A stretch of 64,000 nt of DNA, from contig NZ_REHC01000006.1 in NCBI RefSeq assembly GCF_003692965.1, positions 62,001-126,000 on the forward strand. The letters run 5' to 3'. Below the pieces are notes generated by a model. The model had not been told where the DNA came from. It ran no database searches and saw only the letters and a list, made by a program, of their open reading frames with translations. Positions 25,008 through 33,359 of this stretch are shown here, piece after piece (position 1 is the stretch's first letter; the number at the start of each line of letters is the position of its first letter). Source of the DNA: Lactobacillus sp. ESL0246. GTDB taxonomy: Bacteria > Bacillota > Bacilli > Lactobacillales > Lactobacillaceae. The position numbers and the translations under genes were made by a program.

Positions 25008-26236
25008 TGAAAGCAGAAATAACAGAGTCTTTAGCTAAATTAGGATTAAAAAAACCAACTTTAATTCAAAAAGAAACCCGAACGGCCATTTTAAATGGAG
25101 CGAGCTGCATTGCACTTGCTAAAACTGGTACTGGTAAAACTTTAGCGTACGCAATTCCATCATTAGAACGAGTTCAAATTGGAAAAGCAAATAGTTTAAT
25201 AATTATTGCTCCTACTACCGAATTGGCGGTGCAAATTCGTCATGCAATTAATCCATTTATTCATGTTCTCGGCCTTAAAGGAGTTAGTCTGGTTGGAGCA
25301 GGTAACCGTAAGCGTCAGGAAGACAATTTAAAGAAAAAGCATCCCGAAGTGGTAGTAGCAACGCCTGGTCGATTTTTTGATTTCTTTTCTAGTGGGAGGA
25401 TTAAATTAGCTCAAATTCAAACTTTAGTAATTGATGAAGCAGACGATATTCTGGAATTCAGTAAAATGGAATTACTTAGTTCACTTGGACAAAATATGAT
25501 GCCAGAATCGCAAATTTTACTTTTTGGAGCAACTGAGTCAGAAATTACCAAGCAAGCAGAAGAGATATTTGCTCGAAAATTTTTGGTTATTGATGTTCGA
25601 TCACAACAAAAAACTACGGTAAAAAATTATTTTTTACAGGTAGATAATACTCATAAAATTGATTTTTTACAACGATTGCTGCGCTTAGATAATTTTAAAG
25701 GAATTTTGTTTTTTGATTCAAATCAAACGATGATGCGATTTGCAGGAATATTAGGACATACTAAAACTCGTTTTGGATTATTAGCAAATGAATTCAATAA
25801 GCAAAGACGTGAGGAAACCCTGCGGGATTTTAAAAGTGGGAAATTCAAATTATTACTAGCGACTGATTTGGCGGCACGTGGACTTGACATTAGTGGTGTT
25901 AGTTATGTTATTAATTTTGAAATTTCAAGAGAAGCCAATACTTATTTACACCGAGCGGGTCGAACGGGTCGAATGGGTACATCCGGCTACGTAGTTAGTT
26001 TGGGTGATGATCATGATTTTCGTGATTTGAAAAGATTATTAAGTAATTCTGTAAACCTGGAACGTGCATATTTTGTACATAATAGCTTGTCAATAAAAAA
26101 GCCACGGCAATTGGTAAAAACGACAACTAAAATTGATAATAAGCAAACAACTAAGATAAACAAGAAAAACAAGAAAAAACACACTAAAAACAAAGGGTAT
26201 CACCCACATTACTTGAAGAAAAGAGAGCAAGAATGA
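25007..26236 (+). CDS. DEAD-box ATP-dependent RNA helicase
   Basis: 409 residues with the full motif order: Q motif (LGLKKPTLIQ), motif I AKTGTGKT, Ia APTTELAVQ, II IDEADD (DEAD), III GAT (usual SAT), then in RecA domain 2 TDLAARGLDI (V) and HRAGRTGR (VI). The C-terminal tail of about 45 residues is Lys/Asn-rich (KINKKNKKKHTKNK), as in RNA-binding extensions of CshA/CshB-type helicases. It acts in ribosome assembly or mRNA decay at low temperature. It overlaps the upstream stop by one base and the downstream PTS gene by four bases. Confidence 0.92.
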   Translation: MKAEITESLAKLGLKKPTLIQKETRTAILNGASCIALAKTGTGKTLAYAIPSLERVQIGKANSLIIIAPTTELAVQIRHAINPFIHVLGLKGVSLVGAGNRKRQEDNLKKKHPEVVVATPGRFFDFFSSGRIKLAQIQTLVIDEADDILEFSKMELLSSLGQNMMPESQILLFGATESEITKQAEEIFARKFLVIDVRSQQKTTVKNYFLQVDNTHKIDFLQRLLRLDNFKGILFFDSNQTMMRFAGILGHTKTRFGLLANEFNKQRREETLRDFKSGKFKLLLATDLAARGLDISGVSYVINFEISREANTYLHRAGRTGRMGTSGYVVSLGDDHDFRDLKRLLSNSVNLERAYFVHNSLSIKKPRQLVKTTTKIDNKQTTKINKKNKKKHTKNKGYHPHYLKKREQE

Positions 26237-27561
26237 GTCGTATTTTAACATGGTTAGAAGACTATCTTTTACCAATAGCAAATAAGTTGGGACAGGCTCA
26301 CTGGATTGTTGCATTAAGGGATGCTTTTATTTCGGTTATGCCTATCACAATTGCCGGTTCGATTGCGGTTTTAATAAAAAGTTTGATTGCCGTTGCTAAA
26401 AACAATTTAAATTGGCCGACCTTTGTTTGGATAATGCAACCACTTTCGCTGATTTGTAATGTTGTGTGGCGAGGAACCTTTGCATTATTTGCTTTATTTT
26501 TAGCCATGTCGTTAGGATATCATTTAGCTAAAAGTTTAGAAGTAGATCCGATTGCAGGGGCGATTGTTTCTTTATCATCATTTGCAATGAGTATTGCTAA
26601 TTTAACGAAACTTAGCGTAAATGGTAAAGTTATTCCAGTTCATCAAGCTTTTAATATTTCGCAATTCTCAACAACTGGTATTTTTACGGCTATCTTATTT
26701 GGAAGCCTGGGTGTTGCAATTTTTGCAGGGTGTTTTAAAGCACGTTTAACTTTACATATTTCAGCTACGTTACCGCAAGCCGAGCAGCAAGCATTTGACT
26801 CACTGATTCCAGTAATTATTGCTATTTTTTTAGTTGGTGTAATTAATTTCGTTTTTCAGACAATTACAGGAACTTATTTTGGAAATTGGCTTCTCCATTC
26901 AATTCAAACTCCATTAGTAAAATTTGGTCAAGGATTTGTAATGGTAATGCTCGTTACTTTTTTGGTGCAAGTTTTTGGCTTTTTTGGAATCAATGGGTTA
27001 AGCGTTTGGGCACCAATACTTGATTCAATTTGGCTGACCGCACAGAATATTAACGTCACAGCAGTGCGTAATGGTAAAGAAGCACCATTTTTATGGGTAC
27101 GTGGGTCATTTGACGTATTTGCTTGGTTTGGAGGTACGGGTGGTACGCTAATGCTAGTTGTAGCAATTCTGCTTTTTTCTAAACGGAGTGACTATCGTAC
27201 AATCGCCAAAGTTGCTTTAGCACCAGGGATTTTTAATATTAATGAACCGATTGTTTTAGGTCTACCAGTTGTACTTAATCCTGTATATTTTGTACCGTTT
27301 ATAGTTGCGCCACTTGTTAATGTTGCATTTGCGTATTGGATTAGTATATTGGGACTTGTTAATCCAGTACAGGTTGCTGTTCCTGCAATTGTCCCACCAA
27401 TTATTGGACCATTCTTAGCATGTAACTATGACTGGCGTGCAATTGTTTTATCGATTATTAATATGTTAATTGCTCTAGCAATCTGGACACCATTTGTTTT
27501 TGCAGCAGATAAAATTGCTGACGCTTCTAATCCTACCCCTTATTTTACACGTCAGTATTAA
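26233..27561 (+). CDS. PTS transporter subunit EIIC, lactose/cellobiose family
   Basis: A 442-residue membrane permease with about 10 hydrophobic segments. Family signatures: ALRDAFISVMPITIAGS near the N-terminus, FDVFAWFGGTGGTLMLV, and the substrate-site motif NINEPIVLGLPVVLNPVYFVPF near residue 335. It would carry a beta-glucoside, cellobiose or related disaccharide in concert with separate IIA and IIB proteins; neither is encoded nearby. It overlaps the helicase gene by four bases (ATGA), so expression is translationally coupled. The frame is intact. A tRNA follows 51 bp later without an obvious terminator. Confidence 0.9.
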   Translation: MSRILTWLEDYLLPIANKLGQAHWIVALRDAFISVMPITIAGSIAVLIKSLIAVAKNNLNWPTFVWIMQPLSLICNVVWRGTFALFALFLAMSLGYHLAKSLEVDPIAGAIVSLSSFAMSIANLTKLSVNGKVIPVHQAFNISQFSTTGIFTAILFGSLGVAIFAGCFKARLTLHISATLPQAEQQAFDSLIPVIIAIFLVGVINFVFQTITGTYFGNWLLHSIQTPLVKFGQGFVMVMLVTFLVQVFGFFGINGLSVWAPILDSIWLTAQNINVTAVRNGKEAPFLWVRGSFDVFAWFGGTGGTLMLVVAILLFSKRSDYRTIAKVALAPGIFNINEPIVLGLPVVLNPVYFVPFIVAPLVNVAFAYWISILGLVNPVQVAVPAIVPPIIGPFLACNYDWRAIVLSIINMLIALAIWTPFVFAADKIADASNPTPYFTRQY

Positions 27562-27612
27562 TGAAAAAGGGTTGGCTTTTGCATAAAAATTTGGTAAAGT
27601 AGTTTTGTATGC

Positions 27613-27685
27613 GACCCTGTAGTTCATCTGGATAGAACAATGGTCTCCTAAACCGTAGAGGTGAGTTCGAATCTCACCGGGGTCA
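27613..27685 (+). tRNA. tRNA-Arg (anticodon CCU)
   Basis: 73 bases fold into a full cloverleaf: acceptor GACCCTG with CGGGGTC, D-arm GTTC/GAAC, anticodon stem ATGGT/ACCGT around CTCCTAA (anticodon CCT), and T-arm GGTGA GTTCGAA TCTCACC region with discriminator A. It reads AGG codons. CCA is not encoded. Confidence 0.95.
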
Positions 27686-27717
27686 TGAATGACAAATTTT
27701 ATATTTATAACTATATT

Positions 27718-27758
27718 TAAAATAGTACTATTAATTAAAATGGTACTATTTTTATTTT
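27718..27758 (+). terminator. Terminator after tRNA-Arg
   Basis: AAAATAGTAC pairs with GTACTATTTT around a loop of about 13 bases, followed by a T-rich run. Confidence 0.8.
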
Positions 27759-27895
27759 TAATCAATTTCAGTAGCTAAAATTCAGATATTCTCTTGTTTA
27801 TAATTTTCCACGGAATTAAATTTTATTAAGTATTTATCGAACGTATGTTTGTTTATACGCATAATTGTTTTTATATTTTAAAATTGCATTTGATA

Positions 27896-28609
27896 TTAAA
27901 CTTGACTTAATGTTACTTCACCTTGGTCATAGCGATTTCTTGTTTGGGAATATTCGAATGAAATTCCATTATCTAGAAAACAAATTTGTTCTATTTCTAA
28001 AACGGGATCGCTTATGTCACATTTCAAATATAACTGATCATATGCGTCTGACTTATCAGCCCGAAAAGTTCTGTTCGCCTTACCAATCTTTAATTTTAAA
28101 ATCTTTTCGATATAACCATAAATTGATTTCTTTAAAACCTTAGTTGTAATTCCCGGAATAATTTTTGTTGGCATTATCGTGTATTCCAATCTAACAGGAA
28201 AATCACTTAAAAGACGTTGACGAATTATGTCGTAAACCAAATCGCCTTTTTCTAATTTTAATATTACAGCTTCTTTTGAAGTTGGTTCACGAATATCAAA
28301 GGAAATAATTTTATTAGATAGTAGCTTTGTATTTTTAAGACGTTCAGTAAAACCAACATGCTCATTAGCATTATCTTTCTTTGAAATATCACGTTCTTTT
28401 TCTGCTAATATTATGGTTCCATGGCCTCGTATAGGCTTAACAATACTCTTATATTGCAGAAACTTTAATGATTTTACTATGGTGACTTTGCTAGTATTGA
28501 ACGTTTTGGCTAATTCAGCAATTGGAGGTAATTTCCTTTGATATTTATGCAATAAGATAGCTTGTTCAATGTTGTTAGCAATGCTTACATATTTTGGTCT
28601 AATAGTCAT
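27896..28609 (-). CDS. GntR-family (HutC/UTRA) transcriptional regulator
   Basis: 237 residues. The N-terminal winged helix-turn-helix (about 5-70: KYVSIANNIEQAIL, LPPIAELAKTFNTSKVTIVKSLKFL) is followed by a UTRA ligand-binding domain (about 90-235) with VYDIIRQRLLSDFPVRLEYTIMP and DPVLEIEQICFLDNGISFEYSQTRNR, the usual effector-pocket signature. UTRA regulators of this type sense phosphorylated sugars. It diverges from the 6-phospho-beta-glucosidase gene. A palindrome in the shared intergenic region is a good operator candidate. It most likely represses that gene in the absence of phospho-beta-glucosides. Confidence 0.9.
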   Translation of the reverse strand: MTIRPKYVSIANNIEQAILLHKYQRKLPPIAELAKTFNTSKVTIVKSLKFLQYKSIVKPIRGHGTIILAEKERDISKKDNANEHVGFTERLKNTKLLSNKIISFDIREPTSKEAVILKLEKGDLVYDIIRQRLLSDFPVRLEYTIMPTKIIPGITTKVLKKSIYGYIEKILKLKIGKANRTFRADKSDAYDQLYLKCDISDPVLEIEQICFLDNGISFEYSQTRNRYDQGEVTLSQV

Positions 28610-28628
28610 AGTTGAAATACCTTTCTGG

Positions 28629-28657
28629 TAAGTAAAGCATAATCTTTACTTATGCTT
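28629..28657. promoter_or_regulatory. Overlapping inverted repeats, candidate GntR operator
   Basis: Two perfect dyads share bases: TAAGTAAAG/CTTTACTTA (9 bp, 6-base gap) and AAGCATAA/TTATGCTT (8 bp, 7-base gap). They stand between the divergent GntR and GH1 genes, about 20 bp from the regulator start. Confidence 0.7.
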
Positions 28658-28701
28658 CTAAGAATATTTACTGAATACAAAGATTGCAATATTATTATAT
28701 T

Positions 28702-28715
28702 TGAAAGCGCTTTTA
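28702..28715 (+). promoter_or_regulatory. Catabolite-responsive element (cre)
   Basis: TGAAAGCGCTTTTA fits the CcpA site consensus (TGWAANCGNTNWCA, one departure). It lies 23 bp before the 6-phospho-beta-glucosidase ATG, where CcpA would repress it when glucose is present. Confidence 0.7.
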
Positions 28716-28737
28716 AATAAAAGAAAGAAGAAATAAT

Positions 28738-30123
28738 ATGACTGAATTTTTCTGGGGAAACTCAACTTCAAGTATGCAAACTGAAGGCGGATGGAATGAA
28801 GGAGGTAAGAGTTTATCCGTTTATGATATTCGCAAATCAGATAAACATTCTAGCGATTGGCATGTTGCTAATGATAATTATCATAATTTTGAAGAAGATT
28901 TAGATTATATGCATGATTTAGGAATGAATATGTATCGTTTTCAAATTTCTTGGTCACGTATCATAAAAGATGGCGATGGAGAAATTAATGAAGAAGGTTT
29001 CAAGTATTATGATAATTTAGTCGATGGGTTAATTGCACGTAATATTGAACCAATGGTTTGCCTATATCATTTTGATATGCCGCTTCATTTAGCTCAAGAA
29101 TATAACGGATTTATCAGCAAAAAGGTATGTGAAGCTTTCATTCGCTATGCCAAAATTGTAATTAATCATTTCGGTAATAAAGTTAAATATTGGCTCACCT
29201 TTAACGAACAAAATATTTATCATACCAGTGAAGCTTTCAAAATTTCTGGCTATCTCAAAGGTGATGAAACACTTACTGAGTTATATCAAATTTCCCACAA
29301 TGTAATGTATTGTCATGCGGCAGTAGCAAATTATTTACATAATAAAATAAGTGCTAAAATTGGTGGAATGCTAGCTTATAGTCAAATTTATCCGGCAACC
29401 TCAAATCCTAAAGATGTCTTTGCGGCTCATCAGATAGATGAATTCTTGAATTATAACTTGTTAGATGTATTTACATATGGTAAATATTCTTCGGCGGTAA
29501 AGAAGTTTGTACAGAATAATAAGCTTAAGATAAATATTACTGCAAAGGAAATGAAAGAAATTTCTCGTTTACATAGTGATTTTTTGAGTTTTAGTTATTA
29601 TTCTTCTAGTACAATCGCATCTGATAAAATTCCTAAAGGCACTGCGCCTAATCAATACTTAGATTTTGGTATGACGCCTAATCAATATTTAGAGTCAACA
29701 GAGTGGGGTTGGCAGATTGATCCTACAGGATTTAGAGATGTTCTCAATAAAATTTATCAAAGATATCATCTTCCGGTTTTTCCAATTGAGAATGGTATTG
29801 GAGTTAGAGAAACTTGGGACGGCATACATCAAATAAAAGATGATTACCGAATTAATTATCTTCGAAATCATATTTTAGCCATGCAAGCAGCAATGAATGA
29901 GGATGGTGTTGATGTAATTGGCTATCTTGGATGGGGATTAATCGACATTATGAGTTCCCAAGGGGATATGGATAAACGTTATGGAGTTGTATACGTTAAT
30001 CGTACTAACCATGATTTACGAGACATGAAAAGGGTTCCTAAGAAAAGTTATGAGTGGTTGAAAAAAGTAATTCATTCTAATGGTAAAGATTTAATTAAGG
30101 AGGTTAATAATAATGAACAATGA
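28738..30123 (+). CDS. 6-phospho-beta-glucosidase, GH1
   Basis: 461 residues with the GH1 catalytic pair: acid/base Glu157 in TFNEQN and nucleophile Glu351 in PIENGIG. The N-terminal FFWGNSTSSMQTEGGWNEGGK, MYRFQISWSRI and the C-terminal YLGWGLIDIMSSQGDM are the usual substrate-cradle segments. The KRYG stretch after it holds the Lys-Tyr phosphate-site residues of 6-phospho enzymes. It hydrolyses PTS-imported cellobiose-6-P or aryl-beta-glucoside-6-P to glucose-6-P and aglycone. It overlaps the next gene (PTS IIC) by 11 bases, but that IIC is truncated, so the substrate must now enter by another PTS. Confidence 0.92.
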   Translation: MTEFFWGNSTSSMQTEGGWNEGGKSLSVYDIRKSDKHSSDWHVANDNYHNFEEDLDYMHDLGMNMYRFQISWSRIIKDGDGEINEEGFKYYDNLVDGLIARNIEPMVCLYHFDMPLHLAQEYNGFISKKVCEAFIRYAKIVINHFGNKVKYWLTFNEQNIYHTSEAFKISGYLKGDETLTELYQISHNVMYCHAAVANYLHNKISAKIGGMLAYSQIYPATSNPKDVFAAHQIDEFLNYNLLDVFTYGKYSSAVKKFVQNNKLKINITAKEMKEISRLHSDFLSFSYYSSSTIASDKIPKGTAPNQYLDFGMTPNQYLESTEWGWQIDPTGFRDVLNKIYQRYHLPVFPIENGIGVRETWDGIHQIKDDYRINYLRNHILAMQAAMNEDGVDVIGYLGWGLIDIMSSQGDMDKRYGVVYVNRTNHDLRDMKRVPKKSYEWLKKVIHSNGKDLIKEVNNNEQ

Positions 30124-30520
30124 GTCAACTACACAATCTCATCCTAAATTGCAAAATTTTTTGGATAAGTTTACAGAAGTATCTGTAAAAGTTGGTAATC
30201 AAGTTCATTTGCGTTCTTTACGGGATGCATTTGCAACATTAATGCCAATGTTTATTTTGGCGGGTGTTGCCGTTTTAGTTAACAATGTTATTTTTACATG
30301 GATATTTAAGGGTCAAACACTTTCGAAATTTCAAGTTTTTGGTACGGCATTGACAAATGGTACTTTGAACATTGCAAGTATATTGATTGCACCGATGATT
30401 GCTTATTATTTAGCTAAAAATAAATCCTTTGAAAATCCCATCTCATCATCTGCTGTTTCGTTATCAGCTGTTTTTTATGTAAAGTCAAGTAAATCAAAGA
30501 AGTCGTTTAAAGAACAGTAG
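30113..30520 (+). pseudogene. Truncated PTS EIIC (lactose/cellobiose family), N-terminal fragment
   Basis: Only about 120 residues of a roughly 440-residue permease are present (VHLRSLRDAFATLMPMFILAGV, IAPMIAYYLAKNKSFENP, ISSSAVSLSAVF). The frame then breaks into an unrelated Lys/Ser-rich tail and stops. GGAGG overlaps the end of the GH1 gene. Membrane helices for substrate binding are missing, so it cannot transport. The C-terminal part of a IIC of the same family occurs as an isolated fragment at 46.8-47.2 kb. Confidence 0.8.
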
Positions 30521-31046
30521 AAATTTGATTGATAATTATAATATTGCTATTAAGAAACGTGGTTGTAAGAATGAAAAATCTACTTATTAAGGACAAGTAC
30601 GTTGAAGTAGGCAAGAAGATAAAGTTTGCAAAAAAGAAAGATTCTAAAACTGGTAAGAAGATTAATGTTAGATCTACTATTGTTTATAATGATATTTTGA
30701 CTATTTCAGATATTTCTGAAATAGCATACGAATACATTGTTAATGTAAGTTCAGCAATCGAGTGGATCATGGTTCAATAACAAGTTAAGACTGACAAAAA
30801 GTTTGGCATTACTGATAATCCTAAGTGTATCTTTAATTTACTACTTAGAGTTATTAATGTTTTTGTACAAACAGTAGATTTGATCTGTTCATTACCGAAA
30901 TTGGTAATTGATGAATTAATGTTAACGTCCAACTCTAAGGGTTAACTTCAGAGCTTTGTCCTCCTTTTAATTGTACTAAATTTCCACAATCATCAGAAAT
31001 TGAATATATTTATTAGCAAATTCATGTGCTGTAATCTTAATTTGAG
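30484..31046. other. Gene debris between the truncated IIC and the GH125 gene
   Basis: Several stop-broken frames have protein-like Lys-rich composition, for example NYNIAIKKRGCKNEKSTY then KDKYVEVGKKIKFAKKKDS and KTGKKINVRSTIVYND (30529-30780). These could be a decayed SLAP-type cell-surface repeat, but the match is not firm. From 30781 to 31046 there is no open frame. An imperfect dyad (CTCTAAGGGTTAACTTCAGAG, split around TTA) lies near 30942-30962. Confidence 0.4.
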
Positions 31047-31055
31047 GTGATTTTC

Positions 31056-32339
31056 ATGGAAAACGTTATTGACGACAACATTCGAGCTTACATCAAACAA
31101 GTTGGTGAAAAATGCGGCTCAAAAGATAGCAGATTATTTTATATTTTTGAAAAAGTTTATTTAGATACATTGGAAAAAGCATTAGTAGAAGATGGTGATA
31201 ATAGAGTTTTCGTATTAACTGGAGATATCCCTGCCATGTGGCAACGTGATTCTTCAGCTCAACTTAGACCGTATATTCTTTTGGCAAAGAAGAATGAAAA
31301 AATTAAAGACTTAATTGTTAAGGTTATTAGACGTCAATTCTTTAATATGAATCTAGATCCGTATGCTAATGCCTTTAACCAGACTAATAATAATCATGGA
31401 CATCAAACTGATAAAACAGATATGAACCCATGGATTTGGGAAAGAAAGTATGAATTAGATTCTTTATGTTATCCAGTTCAATTAGCCTACCTCTTGTATA
31501 AAAATACAGGTGAGACAGCTCAATTCGATAAGGAATTTGTCAGTGGTATTAAGAAATTGCTAGAAACAATTCAAGTAGAGCAGCATCACGAAAGCTCACC
31601 TTATACTTTTGAAAGAGATTGTGATGTCCCAACTGATACTTTAACCAATAATGGTAAAGGCGCTCCAGTTAGTTATACTGGTATGAGTTGGTCTGGATTT
31701 AGATCAAGTGATGATGCCTGCACCTATGGTTATTTGATTCCGTCAAATATGTTTGCTGTAGTAATTTTGCGGCATATTCAAGAAATTTTTTCTACTGTTA
31801 TACATGATAATGAAATTGCTATAGAAGCTAAAAAAATATGTAAAAATATTAATAATGGTATTCAAAAATACGGTATTGTGGAACACAATGGTAAGAAGCA
31901 ATTTGCTTATGAAGTTGACGGACTTGGAAATTACATTTTGATGGACGATAGTAATGTGCCAAGTTTAATGTCTGCTCCTTATCTTGGTTATGTAAATAAT
32001 AATGATCCGATTTATCAAAATACTCGGAATTTCTTGATGTCACCAGAAAATCCATATTTCTATATTGGAGAATTTTGGAGTGGTCAGGGTAGTCCGCATA
32101 CACCTAAAGGATATATTTGGCCAATTTCACTAACTTTATTAGGAATGACTAGTGATAGCCTAGATGAAAAGCGCAATCTTTTATATATTTTGGCCAACAC
32201 GACTAATGGAACTAATATGATTCATGAAAGTTTTGATCCTAATGACCCATCTAAGTTTACCAGACCGTGGTTTTCATGGGCCAATATGATGTACTGTGAG
32301 CTTTTGCTAGATTATTTAGGTGAGAAAGTAAAAGTATAA
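31056..32339 (+). CDS. Exo-alpha-1,6-mannosidase, GH125
   Basis: 427 residues with an (alpha/alpha)6-barrel signature of GH125. The segment VFVLTGDIPAMWQRDSSAQLRPY near residues 50-75 contains the conserved metal-free active-site Asp region, TDKTDMNPWIWERKYELDSLCYP carries the family's WERKYEIDSL motif, and WSGFRSSDDACTYGYLIPSNMFA is the third hallmark. Family members remove terminal non-reducing alpha-1,6-mannose from N-glycan or yeast-mannan-type chains. The start is ATG 31056 after TTGAGGTGA rather than a GTG nine bases earlier. No signal peptide, so it works inside the cell on imported oligosaccharides. A terminator separates it from the PTS genes. Confidence 0.9.
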   Translation: MENVIDDNIRAYIKQVGEKCGSKDSRLFYIFEKVYLDTLEKALVEDGDNRVFVLTGDIPAMWQRDSSAQLRPYILLAKKNEKIKDLIVKVIRRQFFNMNLDPYANAFNQTNNNHGHQTDKTDMNPWIWERKYELDSLCYPVQLAYLLYKNTGETAQFDKEFVSGIKKLLETIQVEQHHESSPYTFERDCDVPTDTLTNNGKGAPVSYTGMSWSGFRSSDDACTYGYLIPSNMFAVVILRHIQEIFSTVIHDNEIAIEAKKICKNINNGIQKYGIVEHNGKKQFAYEVDGLGNYILMDDSNVPSLMSAPYLGYVNNNDPIYQNTRNFLMSPENPYFYIGEFWSGQGSPHTPKGYIWPISLTLLGMTSDSLDEKRNLLYILANTTNGTNMIHESFDPNDPSKFTRPWFSWANMMYCELLLDYLGEKVKV

Positions 32340-32355
32340 CTGAAAAATCGATAAT

Positions 32356-32401
32356 AATGCTGATATTTGGCACTAATAAGTGTTTATATATCAGTATTTT
32401 T
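32356..32401 (+). terminator. Terminator after the GH125 gene
   Basis: AATGCTGATAT pairs with ATATCAGTATT, with an inner CACT/AGTG helix, followed by a T-run. Confidence 0.75.
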
Positions 32402-32422
32402 AAATGTTGATATAACGATTCC

Positions 32423-32453
32423 ATCTAATTTCCAACTTAAGCGGAAATTGGAT
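32423..32453 (+). promoter_or_regulatory. Inverted repeat upstream of the mannoside PTS operon
   Basis: ATC-T-AATTTCC and GGAAATT-G-GAT around a 9-base spacer. It sits just upstream of where the -35 should be. The -10 TATAAT (32483-32488) is good but the -35 is poor, which fits an activator-dependent promoter driven by the PRD regulator encoded in the same operon. This is inference from position. Confidence 0.6.
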
Positions 32454-32482
32454 CTACTAACATTCAAGGTTTTGTATGGCAT

Positions 32483-32488
32483 TATAAT
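32483..32488 (+). promoter_or_regulatory. -10 element of the mannoside PTS operon
   Basis: Perfect TATAAT about 60 bp before the IIA start, with no recognisable -35 hexamer 17 bases upstream. Confidence 0.55.
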
Positions 32489-32550
32489 AATTGTAAGTGA
32501 TTTCAAGAAGAAATCGCAAAAATTTAAGAGAATAAGTAAGAGGTGTCTTG

Positions 32551-33009
32551 ATGAAATTTATTAAGAAAAACGTATTACTTAATGTAGATGTCAAGGACAA
32601 AGACAGTTTACTAAAGTACGTTTCAGATCAAGCACAGAAGATTAGTTTAACTGATGATCCCGATAGTTTATTGCAATCATTCCAAGAACGTGAGAAAGAA
32701 TATTCTACAGGGCTACAAGATGGTTTTGCTATTCCTCATGCTAAGAGTGATGCAGTAAAAAAAGTAGGTATCATTTACGTACGGTTAAGTAACCCAATTA
32801 AATGGAAAACTTATGATAATAAGCCGGTTACCGATGTCTTTGCATTAATGGTTCCGCCAGAAAATGCAGGCAATGCACACTTAAAAATGTTAGCAAACTT
32901 GTCTACTGCATTATTGGAAGATGGTTTTAAAGTAGACCTTAGACAAAAGTCTAATGAAGAAGAAATAGCTAAGTTTATTTCTAAAGAGATTGGAGCGAAT
33001 GAATTATGA
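32551..33009 (+). CDS. PTS EIIA, fructose/mannitol family
   Basis: A 152-residue cytoplasmic phosphocarrier. GFAIPHAKSDAV carries the phosphorylated His (His63), and REKEYSTGLQDG and VFALMVPPENAGNAHLKMLANLS are characteristic of IIA(Fru). It receives phosphate from HPr and passes it to the IIB encoded next, whose start overlaps its stop by four bases. ATG 32551 is favoured over TTG 32548, since AAGAGGTG lies eight bases before it. It is the first gene of the mannoside transport operon. Confidence 0.93.
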   Translation: MKFIKKNVLLNVDVKDKDSLLKYVSDQAQKISLTDDPDSLLQSFQEREKEYSTGLQDGFAIPHAKSDAVKKVGIIYVRLSNPIKWKTYDNKPVTDVFALMVPPENAGNAHLKMLANLSTALLEDGFKVDLRQKSNEEEIAKFISKEIGANEL

Positions 33010-33326
33010 GTGAAGTAAATGTTGTTGGTGTTTCCGCATGTCCAGCTGGTTTAGCACATACTCCTATGGCAGCTAAGGCTTTGGAATTAGCAGGTAAGAA
33101 ACTTGGTTATAATGTGAAAATTGAGCAACAAGGTATGATGGGACCAGTTCATGCAATTACACAAGAAGAAGCAGACCAAGCTGATTTTGTTTTAATTGCA
33201 TCTGACCAAAAGATCACTGATATGGAACGTTTTAAGGGTAAGAAGGTCATTAGAGTTAATATCAATACTTGTATCCAAGCCCCGGAAGCAGTCCTTAAAA
33301 AGTGTGTTTCTGCTGTGATGAACTAA
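33006..33326 (+). CDS. PTS EIIB, fructose family
   Basis: A 106-residue IIB(Fru) domain protein. Cys12 in GVSACPAGLAHTPMAAKAL is the phosphorylation site and the Cys-Pro-x-Gly-x-Ala-His-Thr loop is diagnostic. QQGMMGPVHAITQEEADQADFVLIA is the second half. It transfers phosphate from IIA to the sugar bound by IIC. It overlaps IIA by four bases, and IIC follows 33 bp later. Confidence 0.93.
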   Translation: MSEVNVVGVSACPAGLAHTPMAAKALELAGKKLGYNVKIEQQGMMGPVHAITQEEADQADFVLIASDQKITDMERFKGKKVIRVNINTCIQAPEAVLKKCVSAVMN

Positions 33327-33359
33327 GGTCAGGATTCATAGAAAAGAAGAGGCGTAAAG

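Noticed and set aside
27613-27685. tRNA-Arg as integration site of a mobile element carrying the sugar block
   Set aside because: No integrase gene was found and no copy of the tRNA 3' end was seen near the other border at about 47 kb.
30942-30962. MerR-type promoter between the IIC remnant and the GH125 gene
   Set aside because: The dyad is imperfect and no MerR gene or matching promoter spacing could be seen.
32367-32564. Small ORF between the GH125 gene and PTS IIA
   Set aside because: It lies across a terminator, the dyad and the -10 element, and has no ribosome-binding site.
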